From NCBI RefSeq assembly GCF_004323735.1, contig NZ_CP036455.1, positions 553,101-617,100 on the forward strand: 64,000 nt of DNA, given 5' to 3'. Every line of letters starts with the position of its first letter. The stretch's first letter is position 1. The notes beneath the pieces were generated by a model. It did not search any database. It was not told the origin of the DNA and saw nothing but the letters and a program-made list of their open reading frames with translations. A program made the position numbers and the translations under genes. Positions 55,276 to 64,000 of this stretch are shown here, piece after piece. Origin of the DNA: Streptomonospora litoralis. Lineage in GTDB: Bacteria > Actinomycetota > Actinomycetes > Streptosporangiales > Streptosporangiaceae.

Positions 55276-57674
55276 CCATGGCACCCCAGTCGCCTGCTCC
55301 CGACCAGGTCGGCAGCCCGCGCCTGCGCAAAGAGGACGCCCGGCTTATCACCGGGCAGACCAATTGGACCGACAACATCCAGCAGACGGGCATGCTGCAC
55401 GTGGCGTTCCTGCGCAGCCCGCACGCCCACGCCCGCATCGCGGCCGTGGACACCTCGGCCGCGAAGCAGCAACCCGGGGTGGTGGCCGCCTTCAGCGGGG
55501 CCGACTTCGCCGGCGAGCAGGGCAGTCTGCCGTGCGCGTGGCCGGTCACCGAGGACATGGCTCTGCCCGAGCACCCGCCCATGGCCGTGGACGAGGTGCG
55601 CTACGTCGGCGAGGCCGTGGCCTGCGTGGTCGCGCGCGACGCCTACGCCGCCGCCGACGCGCTGGAGGCGATCGACGTCGAGTTCGAGCCGCTGCCGGCC
55701 GTGGTCGACATGGAGGCGGCGCTGGCCGAGGACTCCGATCCCGTGCACGCGGGTTCGGGGCAGGGCCAGGGCAGCAACAAGGCGTTCGTCTGGCCGTTCT
55801 CGGCCGGCGACGTCGACTCCGCGTTCGACGGTGCCGACGTCGTGGTGACCCGCCGCTACCACCAGCAGCGGCTGATCCCCGCGGCGATGGAGCCCCGGTC
55901 GGTGGTGTGCCGCCCCGACGGCGACGCGTTCACGATGTGGTCGGCTACGCAGGTCCCGCACATCCTGCGGCTGATGCTGGCCATGACCACCGGCGTCCCC
56001 GAGCACAAGATCCGCGTCATCGCGCCCGACGTGGGCGGCGGCTTCGGCTCGAAGCTGCAGGTGACCGCGGAGGAGGTGCTGGCGCTGCTGCTGGCCCGGC
56101 GACTGCGCAAGCCGGTGAAGTGGACAGAGACCCGCACGGAGGGGTTCCAGACCACCCACCACGGTCGCGACCAGATCCAGGACGTCTCGATCGCCGCGGA
56201 CGCCGACGGACGCATCCGCGGACTCAAGGTGGACCTGCTCGCCGACATGGGCGCCTACATGATGCTGGTGACGCCGGGCGTGCCGGTGCTCGGCGCGCTG
56301 ATGTTCCCCGGCATCTACAAGATGGACGCCTACGCGTTCAGCTGCACCGGGGTGTTCACGACCAAGATGCCCACCGACGCCTACCGCGGCGCGGGCCGTC
56401 CCGAGGCGACCTACGCGATCGAGCGGATCGTGAGCGAGCTCGCCGACGAGATCGGGATGGACCCGATGGAGCTGCGGCGGCGCAACTGGATCCGGCACGA
56501 GGAGTTCCCGTACACCACCATCGCCGGGCTGACCTACGACTCCGGCGACTACGAGTCGGCGACCGACAAGGCCATGCGGCTGTTCGGCTACGACGAGCTG
56601 CGCGCCGAGCAGCGCCGGCGGCGCGAGAGCGGCGACCCGCTCCAACTGGGAATCGGCATCTCCACCTTCACCGAGATGTGCGGGCTGGCGCCGTCGCGGG
56701 TGCTGGGGTCGCTGTCCTACAGCGCCGGGGGCTGGGAGAACGCCTCGGTGCGGATGCTGCCCACCGGCAAGGTCGAGGTGGTCACGGGCTCGTGCGCGCA
56801 CGGGCAGGGCCACGCCACGGCCTGGAGCCAGATCGTCGCCGACCGCCTCGGGGTGCCGTTCGAGGACGTCGAGGTGCTGCACGGCGACACCCGGGTCTCG
56901 CCCAAGGGCATGGACACCTACGGGTCGCGCTCCCTCGTGGTCGGCGGCACGGCCGTCGTCGAGGCGTGCGACCGGGTGCTGGAGAAGGCGCGGCGGCTGG
57001 CCGCGCACATGATGGAGGCCGACGAGAACGACCTGGAGTTCTCCGGCGGGCGGTTCACCGTGCGCGGCACGGAGCGGCCCGCCACGAGCATGCAGGAGGT
57101 GGCGCTCGCGGCGTTCGCGGCCCACGACCTGCCGGAGGGCGCCGAGGCGTCGCTGGACGCCGACTCCACATTCGACCCGGAGAACTTCTCGTTCCCGCAC
57201 GGCACCCACCTGTGCGCCGCCGAGGTCGACACCGAGACCGGTGCCGTGTGCATCCGCTCCTACGTGGCCGTGGACGACGTCGGCACCGTGGTCAATCCGC
57301 TCATCGTGGAGGGCCAGGTGCACGGCGGGCTGGCCCAGGGCATCGCGCAGGCGCTCTACGAGGAGGCCGTGCACGATGCCGACGGAAACCTCGTGACGTC
57401 GACGATGGCCGACTACCTCGTACCGACGGCCGCGGACCTGCCGGACTTCACCACCGACCGCACGGTCACGCCGTCGACGACCAACCCGCTGGGTGCCAAG
57501 GGCGTCGGCGAGGCCGGGACGATCGCTTCGACCCCGGCGGTGGTCGGGGCGGTCGTGGACGCGCTGCGGCCCTACGGGGTGCGGGACCTGCGCATGCCGT
57601 GTACGCCGCAGCGGGTGTGGCGGGCCATCGCCGACGCACGCAGCGCCGGCGCCAGCGAGGGAGGACAGCCATGA
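55272..57674 (+). CDS. Form II CO-dehydrogenase-like molybdenum subunit
   Basis: 800 residues. Mo-cofactor contacts: DVGGGFGSKLQVTAEE, the active-site loop TDAYRGAGRPEATYA, GSCAHGQGHATAWSQI and base Glu in GAKGVGEAGTIAS. The loop AYRGAGR marks form II; true CO-oxidising form I enzymes have AYRCSFR with a Cys bound to copper. The substrate is thus probably an aldehyde or N-heterocycle, not CO. Tightly overlapped with the small and medium subunits. Confidence 0.95.
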   Translation: MTMAPQSPAPDQVGSPRLRKEDARLITGQTNWTDNIQQTGMLHVAFLRSPHAHARIAAVDTSAAKQQPGVVAAFSGADFAGEQGSLPCAWPVTEDMALPEHPPMAVDEVRYVGEAVACVVARDAYAAADALEAIDVEFEPLPAVVDMEAALAEDSDPVHAGSGQGQGSNKAFVWPFSAGDVDSAFDGADVVVTRRYHQQRLIPAAMEPRSVVCRPDGDAFTMWSATQVPHILRLMLAMTTGVPEHKIRVIAPDVGGGFGSKLQVTAEEVLALLLARRLRKPVKWTETRTEGFQTTHHGRDQIQDVSIAADADGRIRGLKVDLLADMGAYMMLVTPGVPVLGALMFPGIYKMDAYAFSCTGVFTTKMPTDAYRGAGRPEATYAIERIVSELADEIGMDPMELRRRNWIRHEEFPYTTIAGLTYDSGDYESATDKAMRLFGYDELRAEQRRRRESGDPLQLGIGISTFTEMCGLAPSRVLGSLSYSAGGWENASVRMLPTGKVEVVTGSCAHGQGHATAWSQIVADRLGVPFEDVEVLHGDTRVSPKGMDTYGSRSLVVGGTAVVEACDRVLEKARRLAAHMMEADENDLEFSGGRFTVRGTERPATSMQEVALAAFAAHDLPEGAEASLDADSTFDPENFSFPHGTHLCAAEVDTETGAVCIRSYVAVDDVGTVVNPLIVEGQVHGGLAQGIAQALYEEAVHDADGNLVTSTMADYLVPTAADLPDFTTDRTVTPSTTNPLGAKGVGEAGTIASTPAVVGAVVDALRPYGVRDLRMPCTPQRVWRAIADARSAGASEGGQP

Positions 57675-58522
57675 TCCCGGCCCAGTTCGACTACGTGCGG
57701 CCCGGCGACGTCTCCGAGGCGGTGCGGGTCCTGTCCGAGAGCGAAGAGCCCAAGCTCCTGGCGGGCGGGCAGAGCCTGACTCCGCTGCTGCGGTTCCGGC
57801 TGGCCTATCCCGACGTCGTGATCGACCTGGCCGGGCTGACCGAGCTCCGCGGGGTGCAGGACGACGGCGACCGGCTCCGGATCGGCGCGATGACCACCCA
57901 CGACGAGGTGCTGCACGACCCGCTGATCGCCGCGCACTGCGGCCTGCTCGCACAGGCCACCCGCACGGTCGCCGACCCCGCGGTGCGCCACCGCGGGACG
58001 CTGGGCGGGTCGCTGGCGCACGCCGACCCGGCCGGGGACCTGCCCGCGGTCGCGCTGGCGCTGGACGCCGAGTTCGTGATCAGCGGCGAGGACGGCGAGC
58101 GGACGGTGCCGGCGTCGGAGTTCTTCCAGGACTACCTGACCACGGCGCTGGACATCGGCGACGTGCTGACGGCGGTGCGGTTCCCGAAGATGAGCGGCTG
58201 GTCGTTCCATTACGAGAAGTTCTCCCAGGCCGCGCAGGCGTGGGCGGTCGTCGGCGTCGCCGCCGCGGTGCGCCCGGACGGCGGCGGCATCGCGGAGGCC
58301 CGGGTGGGGCTGACGAACATGGGCAGCACACCCGTCCGCGCCCACGGGGTGGAGGCCGCCTGCCGGGGGATCCCAGCGCGGGCCGACGCCTTGCGGGACG
58401 CCGCTCGCACGGCCGACGCCGACACCGATCCGCCCAACGACCTCAGCGCGCAGGCCGACTACCGGCGCCATCTGGCCCGGGTGCTGACGGGCCGGGCGCT
58501 GGCTCGGGCAGCGGGTCTCTGA
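57671..58522 (+). CDS. Form II CO-dehydrogenase-like FAD subunit
   Basis: 283 residues, ATG overlapping the large-subunit stop. FAD-binding AGGQSLTPLLRFRLAYPDVVIDL and RHRGTLGGSLAHADPAGDLPAVALAL, then the CODH C-terminal domain. It accepts electrons from the 2Fe-2S subunit and passes them to an acceptor. The order small-large-medium differs from the usual medium-small-large coxMSL order. Confidence 0.95.
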   Translation: MIPAQFDYVRPGDVSEAVRVLSESEEPKLLAGGQSLTPLLRFRLAYPDVVIDLAGLTELRGVQDDGDRLRIGAMTTHDEVLHDPLIAAHCGLLAQATRTVADPAVRHRGTLGGSLAHADPAGDLPAVALALDAEFVISGEDGERTVPASEFFQDYLTTALDIGDVLTAVRFPKMSGWSFHYEKFSQAAQAWAVVGVAAAVRPDGGGIAEARVGLTNMGSTPVRAHGVEAACRGIPARADALRDAARTADADTDPPNDLSAQADYRRHLARVLTGRALARAAGL

Positions 58523-58757
58523 GGCGGGCGGCGGGCGCGCGCCCGCCGCCCGCCGGGGCGGGCCGGATGCGGCCGGTCCGCCCCGGCGCGGTACACGGTG
58601 ACCGGATCGACCGACCGCCGGAACGCAAGGCGCGGGGCTGGATGCGACCGCGCAGGGTAACAACCGGGCGCTGGACGGGTGACAGGCGCGCACCCGCGGG
58701 GCAGTACACAAGGGCGGAGCCGATGACGTCGAACGCGGCAGGAAGGCGGCGCTGCGA

Positions 58758-59591
58758 ATGAGCACGCGGTTGAACAACCGGTTCACGGTACCGGTGCCCG
58801 TGGACCGGGCATGGGACGTGCTGATGGACGTCGAGCGGATCGCACCGTGCATGCCGGGCGCAACCCTCGAATCGGTCGAGGGCGACACCATGACGGGCAA
58901 GGTCCGGGTGAAGGTCGGCCCGATCACCGTGACCTACCGGGGCGAGGCGCACTTCACCGAGGTGAACGAGGAGGAGCGCCGCGTCGAGCTGCACGCGGGC
59001 GGCAAGGAGGCGCGCGGCACCGGAACGGCGTCGGCGACGGTCACCGCCCAGTTGTTCGAGGACGGCGACGGGTCCACGGAGGTGGAGGTCGACACCGACT
59101 TCACCGTCACCGGCCGTGTCGCGCAGTTCGGGCGCGGCGTGATGGCCGACGTCAGCGCCAAGCTGGTGGCGAAGTTCGCCGAGAACCTCGCCGCCGAACT
59201 GCAGGGCGGCAGCCCGGAGGAGCCCCGGCGCGAGGAGGCGCGGACGGGAGCCGTCGGCGGCTCGGGGAGCTCGCAGTCGGCGAGCGGCTCCTCCGCGGGC
59301 ACGCACGCGGGCGAGCCGAAGCCGGCGACCGGGGAACAGCAGGAGTCGGCGGCAAGCGCCGAGTCCGCGGCGACCGCGTCGAGCGAAACGGGGCTGCACG
59401 CGGGCACGCATTCCCCGGTGCGGACGGACATGCGGTCGGACAGCCCCGGCATGCGGGCGAGGGACGACAGCATCGACCTCGTCTCGACCGTCGGCATGCC
59501 GCTGCTGAAGCGCGCTCTGCCGGTGCTCGGCGTGGCGGCGGTGCTCGCCGTCGTCTTCGGCTGGCTGCGCAGGCGCAGGCGCGACCGGTAA
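58758..59591 (+). CDS. CoxG-like SRPBCC protein with C-terminal membrane anchor
   Basis: 277 residues. Residues 1-155 are a CoxG domain (NNRFTVPVPVDRAWDVLMDVERIAPCMPGATLESVEGDTMTGKVRVKVGPITVTYRGEA). A ~90-residue Ser/Gly/Glu-rich linker follows, then a helix RALPVLGVAAVLAVVFGWL and a basic end RRRRRDR, so it is tail-anchored facing the cytoplasm. In Oligotropha, CoxG recruits CO dehydrogenase to the membrane; recent work on actinobacterial CoxG shows quinone transport. It likely docks the form II enzyme to the respiratory chain. Confidence 0.9.
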   Translation: MSTRLNNRFTVPVPVDRAWDVLMDVERIAPCMPGATLESVEGDTMTGKVRVKVGPITVTYRGEAHFTEVNEEERRVELHAGGKEARGTGTASATVTAQLFEDGDGSTEVEVDTDFTVTGRVAQFGRGVMADVSAKLVAKFAENLAAELQGGSPEEPRREEARTGAVGGSGSSQSASGSSAGTHAGEPKPATGEQQESAASAESAATASSETGLHAGTHSPVRTDMRSDSPGMRARDDSIDLVSTVGMPLLKRALPVLGVAAVLAVVFGWLRRRRRDR

Positions 59592-59868
59592 GTACCACCG
59601 TCCGGCGAGGGGCGCCGGAACCCGCCGATGCGCGAAGGCCGGCGCCTCCCGGGTCTGCGGAGCGGGCCGCGGGTCGCGAGGGCGGTGCGCCGGCTTGCCA
59701 CCGAGCGCACGCGGCCGTTGTGCCGGTACTGCCGCGCGGTTCCGCCGCGAGAACCTCCGGAACGCCCCTCGGTGGCCGGATCCGGCGGCCGGGGACCCTG
59801 TCGACACGGCCGGACCGCATACGAGATGCTGTCGCCCGAGGCCGCTCGATTCGGAAGGCAGCACTCGT

Positions 59869-60231
59869 ATGCGCAGAACCCTTCGCGCGACCGTCCTCGC
59901 CGCCGCAACCGCCGCCCTCGCAGCGGCGCCCCTGACCGCCACCGCAGACGACATGGGGGCGGCACCGCACTGTGAGCCGGGCATGATCTGCGGCTACACC
60001 GGCTACGACTACACCGGCGAAATGATCCCCCTCCCGGCAGGAGCGGGCTGCGTCACGACGAAGGCACCGCTCCGCTCGATCGCCAACACTTACGGCAGTC
60101 CCGGTATCCCGGCGGTGGCCGAACTGTACCCGGCCTCGGCGTGCAGGGGGCTGACCACCGGAAGCGTGGGCCCCGGTGACAGTGTCCAGAAACTGGATCC
60201 GGAGGTCCAGAGCGTCTTCCTGGCGTGGTGA
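59869..60231 (+). CDS. Small secreted peptidase-inhibitor (I36)-like protein
   Basis: 120 residues from an ATG with GGAAGG upstream. Signal peptide MRRTLRATVLAAATAALAAAPLTATA, then CEPGMICGYTGYDYTGEMIPLPAGAGCVT ... VAELYPASACRG. Four cysteines and the G-Y-x-G-Y pattern fit the peptidase-inhibitor I36/beta-gamma-crystallin-like small proteins of actinomycetes. It is exported; its target is unknown. The following 440 bp before the kinase gene show no other gene or strong structure. Confidence 0.75.
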   Translation: MRRTLRATVLAAATAALAAAPLTATADDMGAAPHCEPGMICGYTGYDYTGEMIPLPAGAGCVTTKAPLRSIANTYGSPGIPAVAELYPASACRGLTTGSVGPGDSVQKLDPEVQSVFLAW

Positions 60232-60671
60232 GGTAGCGCGTCCCGTACCACGTAGCCGCCGCCTCGGGCTGCCCGCGAGCGGTTCGGGGCGGCGGTGGGC
60301 ATCCCCGCATTCACGGGAACCGTCCGTAGACGGCGTTTCCGACCGGTCCGCGCGTCCTGCCACCGGATGCGGGCGGCAAGCTCCGGTGAGAGCGGAGGAC
60401 TGATGGTCCTCTTCTGCTCGACAAGCCACTCCCCGCTCGGGGGACGTCGGTCTTACGCGCGCTCTGGACACTCGGTATCGGCCGATCCCGGCCACCGGGC
60501 AACGGGTGGCCCGGACGGGTGCGCCGGGCTCGCGCGGCCCGCAGGCTGCGATGTTGCCGCCGGAATCCACTCGTGGACGCCGATTGCCGTTCTCCGGCTC
60601 GGGGAGTTGCGCATCATCCGGCCGAACTAGAATCACGCGCGTCCGGGTCGGCGACGAAGAGAGAACCCCCC

Positions 60672-62843
60672 ATGAGCGCGCAATCGGGGAGCACAGCGCC
60701 CCTTCCGCCGGAGCTGCGGCCGCTGGTCGCTGACGACCCGCGACGTATCGGTCCCTATACCGTTGTGGGGCGGCTCGGTGTCGGCGGCATGGGCACTGTT
60801 TACGGCGCACTCGGCGACGGCGGCGCGTGCATCGCGGTGAAGGTCGTGCACGAGCGCTACGCCGAGGACTCGGCGTTTCGGGAGGCGTTCGCCCGCGAGG
60901 TCGAGCTGATGCGGCGCATCGAGGGGATCTACGCGGTCGCCGTGCATGCGGCGGACACCGACGCCGCTCGGCCGTGGCTGGCGACCGACTTCGTCCCCGG
61001 CACTACCCTGCGCCGGCACGTCGAGACCGTGGGGCCGCTGGAACCGGACATGCTGTTCGCGTTCGCGGCCGGTACCGCGGAGGCGCTCACCGCCATTCAC
61101 GCCGCCGGTGTGGTGCACTGCGATGTGAAACCCGGAAACGTCATGCTGACACCGACCGGGCCGCGGATTCTGGACTTCGGCATCGCACGTCCGGTGAGCC
61201 GGAGCGCAGCGGAGCACTCCGGCGGCCGGGTGTTCGGGTCCCCGGGTTGGGTGAGTCCGGAACGCTACCGGGGCGCCGAGGCCGCACCGCCCGCCGACGT
61301 GTTCGCGTGGGCCTGCATGGTCGCCTACGCGGCGACCGGCCGCCCGCCCTACGGCAGGGGCGACGCCGTCGAGCTTCGCCACCGCGTTCTGGAGACCGCG
61401 CCGGATGTGCAGGGCGTGCCCGGCGAACTGCGGCCGATGATCGAATCGGCGCTCGCGGCGGACCCGGACTCGCGGCCCACCGCCGAGAGCGCCTACCGCG
61501 GGCTGATCGACTTCTCCACCGCCGAGGACACCTCGCGTATCCAGACGCGCGACCTCGGCGACCGGCTCCGCGGGCTCGTGGCGGGCAGTTGGCGCGGCAT
61601 CGACGTGAGCTGGCACAACCCGGCCCTGTGGATCGCCGCGGCACCGGTCGTGGGGGCAGCGGGCGCGATGACCGCGGCGATGGGGGCCGGCGGCGCGGGC
61701 GGAGCGGCGGCCGGCGCCGGCACGGGCGGAGCGGCCGCGGCCGGCGGAGCCGGTGCCGCCGGGGCGGGCGTCGGCGGAGCCGCAACCGCCGCCGGTGTGA
61801 CCGGCGGGGTCAAGGTCGCCGTCCTGTCCGCGTCGGCGGTGCTCGTCGCCGGCGCGATCGGCACCGGCGCGTACCTCGCCGCGGGTTCCCTCGCCGACTC
61901 CGCCGCCACCTCCGAACCCTCACCGAGCGCGTCCCCGTCGCCATCGCCGACGCTGGGCACGCCCGATGAGATCGTCGCCGGGATCGTCGACGGCCTGGAG
62001 GCGGCCGACAGCTATCGCGCCGTCCAAGAGAGGACCCCGAACGACGGTCTCCCCAGCTACGACGAGTATGTCCGCGCGACCGTAGGCGGGGAGCCGTTCT
62101 TCCATTCGGTGGCCGTTACCGGAAGCCTGGACTCGCCCGAGTACGCGACGGACCGCATCTACCGCCCCGATCAGGAGCGGCTGATCGAGCGGGCATGGAA
62201 CGGCAGCGACGCCGACGCCTCCTACACCGCGGCATCCGGGCCGATGGACGAGAGCATCCGGCTCATGCACACGCGCGAGGCGGTGCTTCACCCGTTCCAG
62301 AACCTCGCCGATTCCATGGAGGTGTCGGAGCGCACGGCGACCGACCTGGAGGGTACGCCGGCGGTGCGGATCACCGGGGCGTTCGACCTCGTCTATCCGG
62401 GCCGGTCGGTTCCCGTCGCGTCGGGTGTCGACTTCGGGTTGTGGACGGCGATGGACGGTCTGCCGCTGCGTCTGGAGTATGAGTTCGTCTCCGAGGACAA
62501 CCCGCTGGCGGGCGCGTCGCACACCTGGACCTACAGCGGGTTCGGCGGACTGGACCGGCGCCTGTGCGGCACGGTGGAGAACGTCCCGCGCGTCGGCCGC
62601 GCCCTGCTGGTGCCCACTGCCGGTTCGATCGCCTGCGACGATGCGCGCGCAGCGGTGGAGGCGTACCTGGCGATGCCCGACGAGGAGAAGGAGGGCAGCG
62701 GTCTTCTCGCCGAGGTGGACGGCTGGAACTGCGGCCTGAGCACCGCTTCGGAGGTCCTGGAGCGCACGGTCGAGGACGCGGGCGTCTGCTACGACGGCGA
62801 GCTGGGAGCCGAGGAGCGCGTCGACCTGATTCGGCTGGACTGA
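60672..62843 (+). CDS. Receptor-type Ser/Thr protein kinase
   Basis: 723 residues from an ATG. Kinase domain (~30-290): GRLGVGGMGTVYGA loop, Lys in IAVKVV, catalytic HCDVKPGN (Cys replaces the usual Arg, Asp kept), ILDFGIAR and WVSPERYRG. A ~100-residue Gly/Ala-rich segment leads to a membrane helix (VAVLSASAVLVAGAIGTGAYLAAG). An extracellular domain of ~260 residues begins after a Ser/Pro linker and has several cysteines (RRLCGTVEN, SIACDD, WNCGL, VCYDGE). The sensor domain is not a PASTA domain. A tandem pseudokinase follows. Confidence 0.93.
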   Translation: MSAQSGSTAPLPPELRPLVADDPRRIGPYTVVGRLGVGGMGTVYGALGDGGACIAVKVVHERYAEDSAFREAFAREVELMRRIEGIYAVAVHAADTDAARPWLATDFVPGTTLRRHVETVGPLEPDMLFAFAAGTAEALTAIHAAGVVHCDVKPGNVMLTPTGPRILDFGIARPVSRSAAEHSGGRVFGSPGWVSPERYRGAEAAPPADVFAWACMVAYAATGRPPYGRGDAVELRHRVLETAPDVQGVPGELRPMIESALAADPDSRPTAESAYRGLIDFSTAEDTSRIQTRDLGDRLRGLVAGSWRGIDVSWHNPALWIAAAPVVGAAGAMTAAMGAGGAGGAAAGAGTGGAAAAGGAGAAGAGVGGAATAAGVTGGVKVAVLSASAVLVAGAIGTGAYLAAGSLADSAATSEPSPSASPSPSPTLGTPDEIVAGIVDGLEAADSYRAVQERTPNDGLPSYDEYVRATVGGEPFFHSVAVTGSLDSPEYATDRIYRPDQERLIERAWNGSDADASYTAASGPMDESIRLMHTREAVLHPFQNLADSMEVSERTATDLEGTPAVRITGAFDLVYPGRSVPVASGVDFGLWTAMDGLPLRLEYEFVSEDNPLAGASHTWTYSGFGGLDRRLCGTVENVPRVGRALLVPTAGSIACDDARAAVEAYLAMPDEEKEGSGLLAEVDGWNCGLSTASEVLERTVEDAGVCYDGELGAEERVDLIRLD

Positions 62844-63090
62844 GGCGACGGCGGCCGGTCACCTGCCTGATGGCGGTCAGGTCCCATCCCGGCTCCCGGA
62901 AGGACGGGGTCCTCCCAGAACACCGAGCTTTGGGCGGTTTCCGCAGGGTCGCCGCCTGTCCGGCCGCTCTGACGTGTCGCCTCGGGCCCCGCGCACGCGC
63001 GGGCACCCCTGGGAACTCCTCGCGGGTCCCGCGGCGTCGGCCCATCGCGGCGCTACCGCAACGCCCCCCGTATGGGTCCGGCGGCGGGTA

Positions 63091-63143
63091 GCGTCACCCG
63101 GGGATCGTCCGGCCGTCCAGGCCGCGGCAGCCCCGGGTGACGC
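63091..63143 (+). terminator. Inverted repeat between the two kinase genes
   Basis: Perfect 13-bp arms (63091-63103 and 63131-63143) contain GCGTCACCCGGGG; the 27-base loop can form GGCC-N5-GGCC. No proper T-run follows. It is the only structure in the 474-bp gap, which has no convincing gene. Confidence 0.5.
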
Positions 63144-63317
63144 TTTCGGCGGGGTCCGGTGGAGAAGAGTGCCGGTCGAGCCTCCTCCCGGACTCCCCCG
63201 AGCCCCGGTGCCGATCCGCACTCTTGTTCCTAGCAGAATGCGGTTTTATGTCGGCGATGATCGGAATGCCGGAAAAGCAGTGCCGCATGCCGGCTCGTGA
63301 GCAGAAGGAAGCAGAGC

Positions 63318-64000
63318 ATGAGCGCGCAGTACGGGGCCGGTAACGCGCCCCATCCCCCGGAACTGCGGCCGCTGGAGGCGGGCGACCCGCAGCGGGTCGG
63401 GGACTTCACCCTTCTCGGCCGGCTGGCCGAGGATTCCGCCGGCGTCGTGTACGGCGCGCACGCTCCCCGCGGCGGCCATGCCGCCGTCCGCGTGGCCGCC
63501 GCGAGCCTGGCCGCCGATCCCGGTTTCCGCTCCGCGTTCGCGCGGCGCGCGTCCGCCATGCGCGGCGTTTCGGGCGTCTGCGTCCTTCCCCTGCTCGCCG
63601 CCGACCCCGACGCCGGCCCGCCCTGGCTCGCCACGGCGTATCCGGCCGGGCCGACGCTGCGCCGGCGGGTGGAGAGCGCGGGACCGCTGACCCGCGATGC
63701 CCTGTTCGCGCTGGCCACCGGCACCGCCGAAGCTCTCGCCGCCGCCCACGCCGCCGGGCTCGCCTACGGCCGCATCACCCCCGACGACGTCGTCCTCGCC
63801 GCGGACGGGCCCCGGATCCTCGGGCTCGACGCCGCAGGCGGCGCAGGCGGGTCGCTCTTCCCGCCGGAGGCGCAGGGCTCGGCCGGTGCCGAGTGGGCGA
63901 GCCCGGAGAGCGCCGCCGGCGCCGAGCCCGCACCCGGCGCCGACGTCTTCTCGTGGGGATGCCTCGTCGCCTACGCGGCGAGGCGGCGCCATCCCTTCGC
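63318..64000 (+). CDS. Pseudokinase paralogue of the upstream kinase (3' end outside window)
   Basis: Starts at ATG 63318 with AGAAGGAAG upstream and runs open to the window edge (227 residues). It aligns with the upstream kinase from its first residues (MSAQYGAGNAPHPPELRPLEAGDPQRVG against MSAQSGSTAPLPPELRPLVADDPRRIG). The catalytic residues are lost: the Gly loop reads GRLAEDSAGVVYGA, the Lys position reads AAVRVA, HCDVKPGN is AYGRITPDD and DFG is GLD. The fold residues are kept (DVFSWGCLVAYAA). It is probably a non-catalytic scaffold or regulator of the active kinase. Confidence 0.85.
   Translation, partial: MSAQYGAGNAPHPPELRPLEAGDPQRVGDFTLLGRLAEDSAGVVYGAHAPRGGHAAVRVAAASLAADPGFRSAFARRASAMRGVSGVCVLPLLAADPDAGPPWLATAYPAGPTLRRRVESAGPLTRDALFALATGTAEALAAAHAAGLAYGRITPDDVVLAADGPRILGLDAAGGAGGSLFPPEAQGSAGAEWASPESAAGAEPAPGADVFSWGCLVAYAARRRHPF

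Noticed and set aside
55272-57674. True aerobic CO dehydrogenase
   Set aside because: The active-site loop lacks the copper-binding Cys of form I enzymes.
60232-60671. Small frames in the gap before the kinase
   Set aside because: Short, low-complexity, without ribosome sites or family similarity.

Overview
The window is very GC-rich bacterial DNA with Shine-Dalgarno led genes, many GTG and TTG starts, a WhiB protein, a ShbA-type sigma factor, GuaB3, a GroES-GroEL1 pair with a His-rich GroEL tail and an ANTAR protein. This points to an actinomycete. The order alr-tsaE-tsaB-rimI-tsaD ... groES-groEL-shbA-guaB-guaB3 resembles the core of Streptomyces and its relatives. A complete ectoine/hydroxyectoine synthesis and uptake locus suggests a halotolerant or osmotically stressed lineage (Nocardiopsaceae-like is a guess).

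Layout. 1-4 kb: a secreted S15-type hydrolase cut by the window edge, a TetR regulator and two oxidoreductases around a palindromic operator. 4.1-11.6 kb: signalling genes (PAS-GAF, GAF-ANTAR, STAS, MEDS-HATPase, PP2C), interrupted by a GT4 glycosyltransferase with an attenuator-like leader and an SDR-fold protein that looks catalytically dead. 11.6-13.7 kb: a repeat element, a CopC protein, a lone hairpin and a WhiB protein. 14.4-21.5 kb: ectABCD followed by ehuBCDA. 21.8-27.4 kb: a CPBP-like membrane protein, a GOLPH3-like protein, polyphosphate kinase, a Nudix/SixA fusion and an SRPBCC protein. 27.5-29.2 kb: a large repeat element. 29.2-33.4 kb: alanine racemase and the t6A genes. 33.4-38.4 kb: a broken small membrane gene, a Uma2 protein, a long coiled-coil protein and a methyltransferase. 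38.5-44.6 kb: CIRCE-controlled groES-groEL, shbA, guaB and guaB3. 44.8-51.6 kb: a lytic transglycosylase, glpD and the Hen1-Pnkp RNA repair pair. 51.9-54.7 kb: SDR and GntR genes and a third repeat element. 54.7-59.6 kb: a form II CO-dehydrogenase-like molybdoenzyme operon with a membrane-anchored CoxG. 59.9-64 kb: a small secreted inhibitor-like protein, a receptor Ser/Thr kinase and, in tandem, the start of a pseudokinase paralogue.

The strongest unexplained signals are as follows. (i) Three intergenic elements share one design: copies of a ~137-bp repeat point inward from both sides toward a long central hairpin. Two of them share a 386-bp core that differs at only two bases, both in the hairpin loop. 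(ii) Pnkp lacks the segment that should carry the ligase nucleotidyl-lysine motif, although the rest of the ligase domain is intact. (iii) A promoter, terminator and competing stem precede the GT4 gene. (iv) The kinase has a pseudokinase neighbour. (v) The ect/ehu operon has strong hairpins between its genes.
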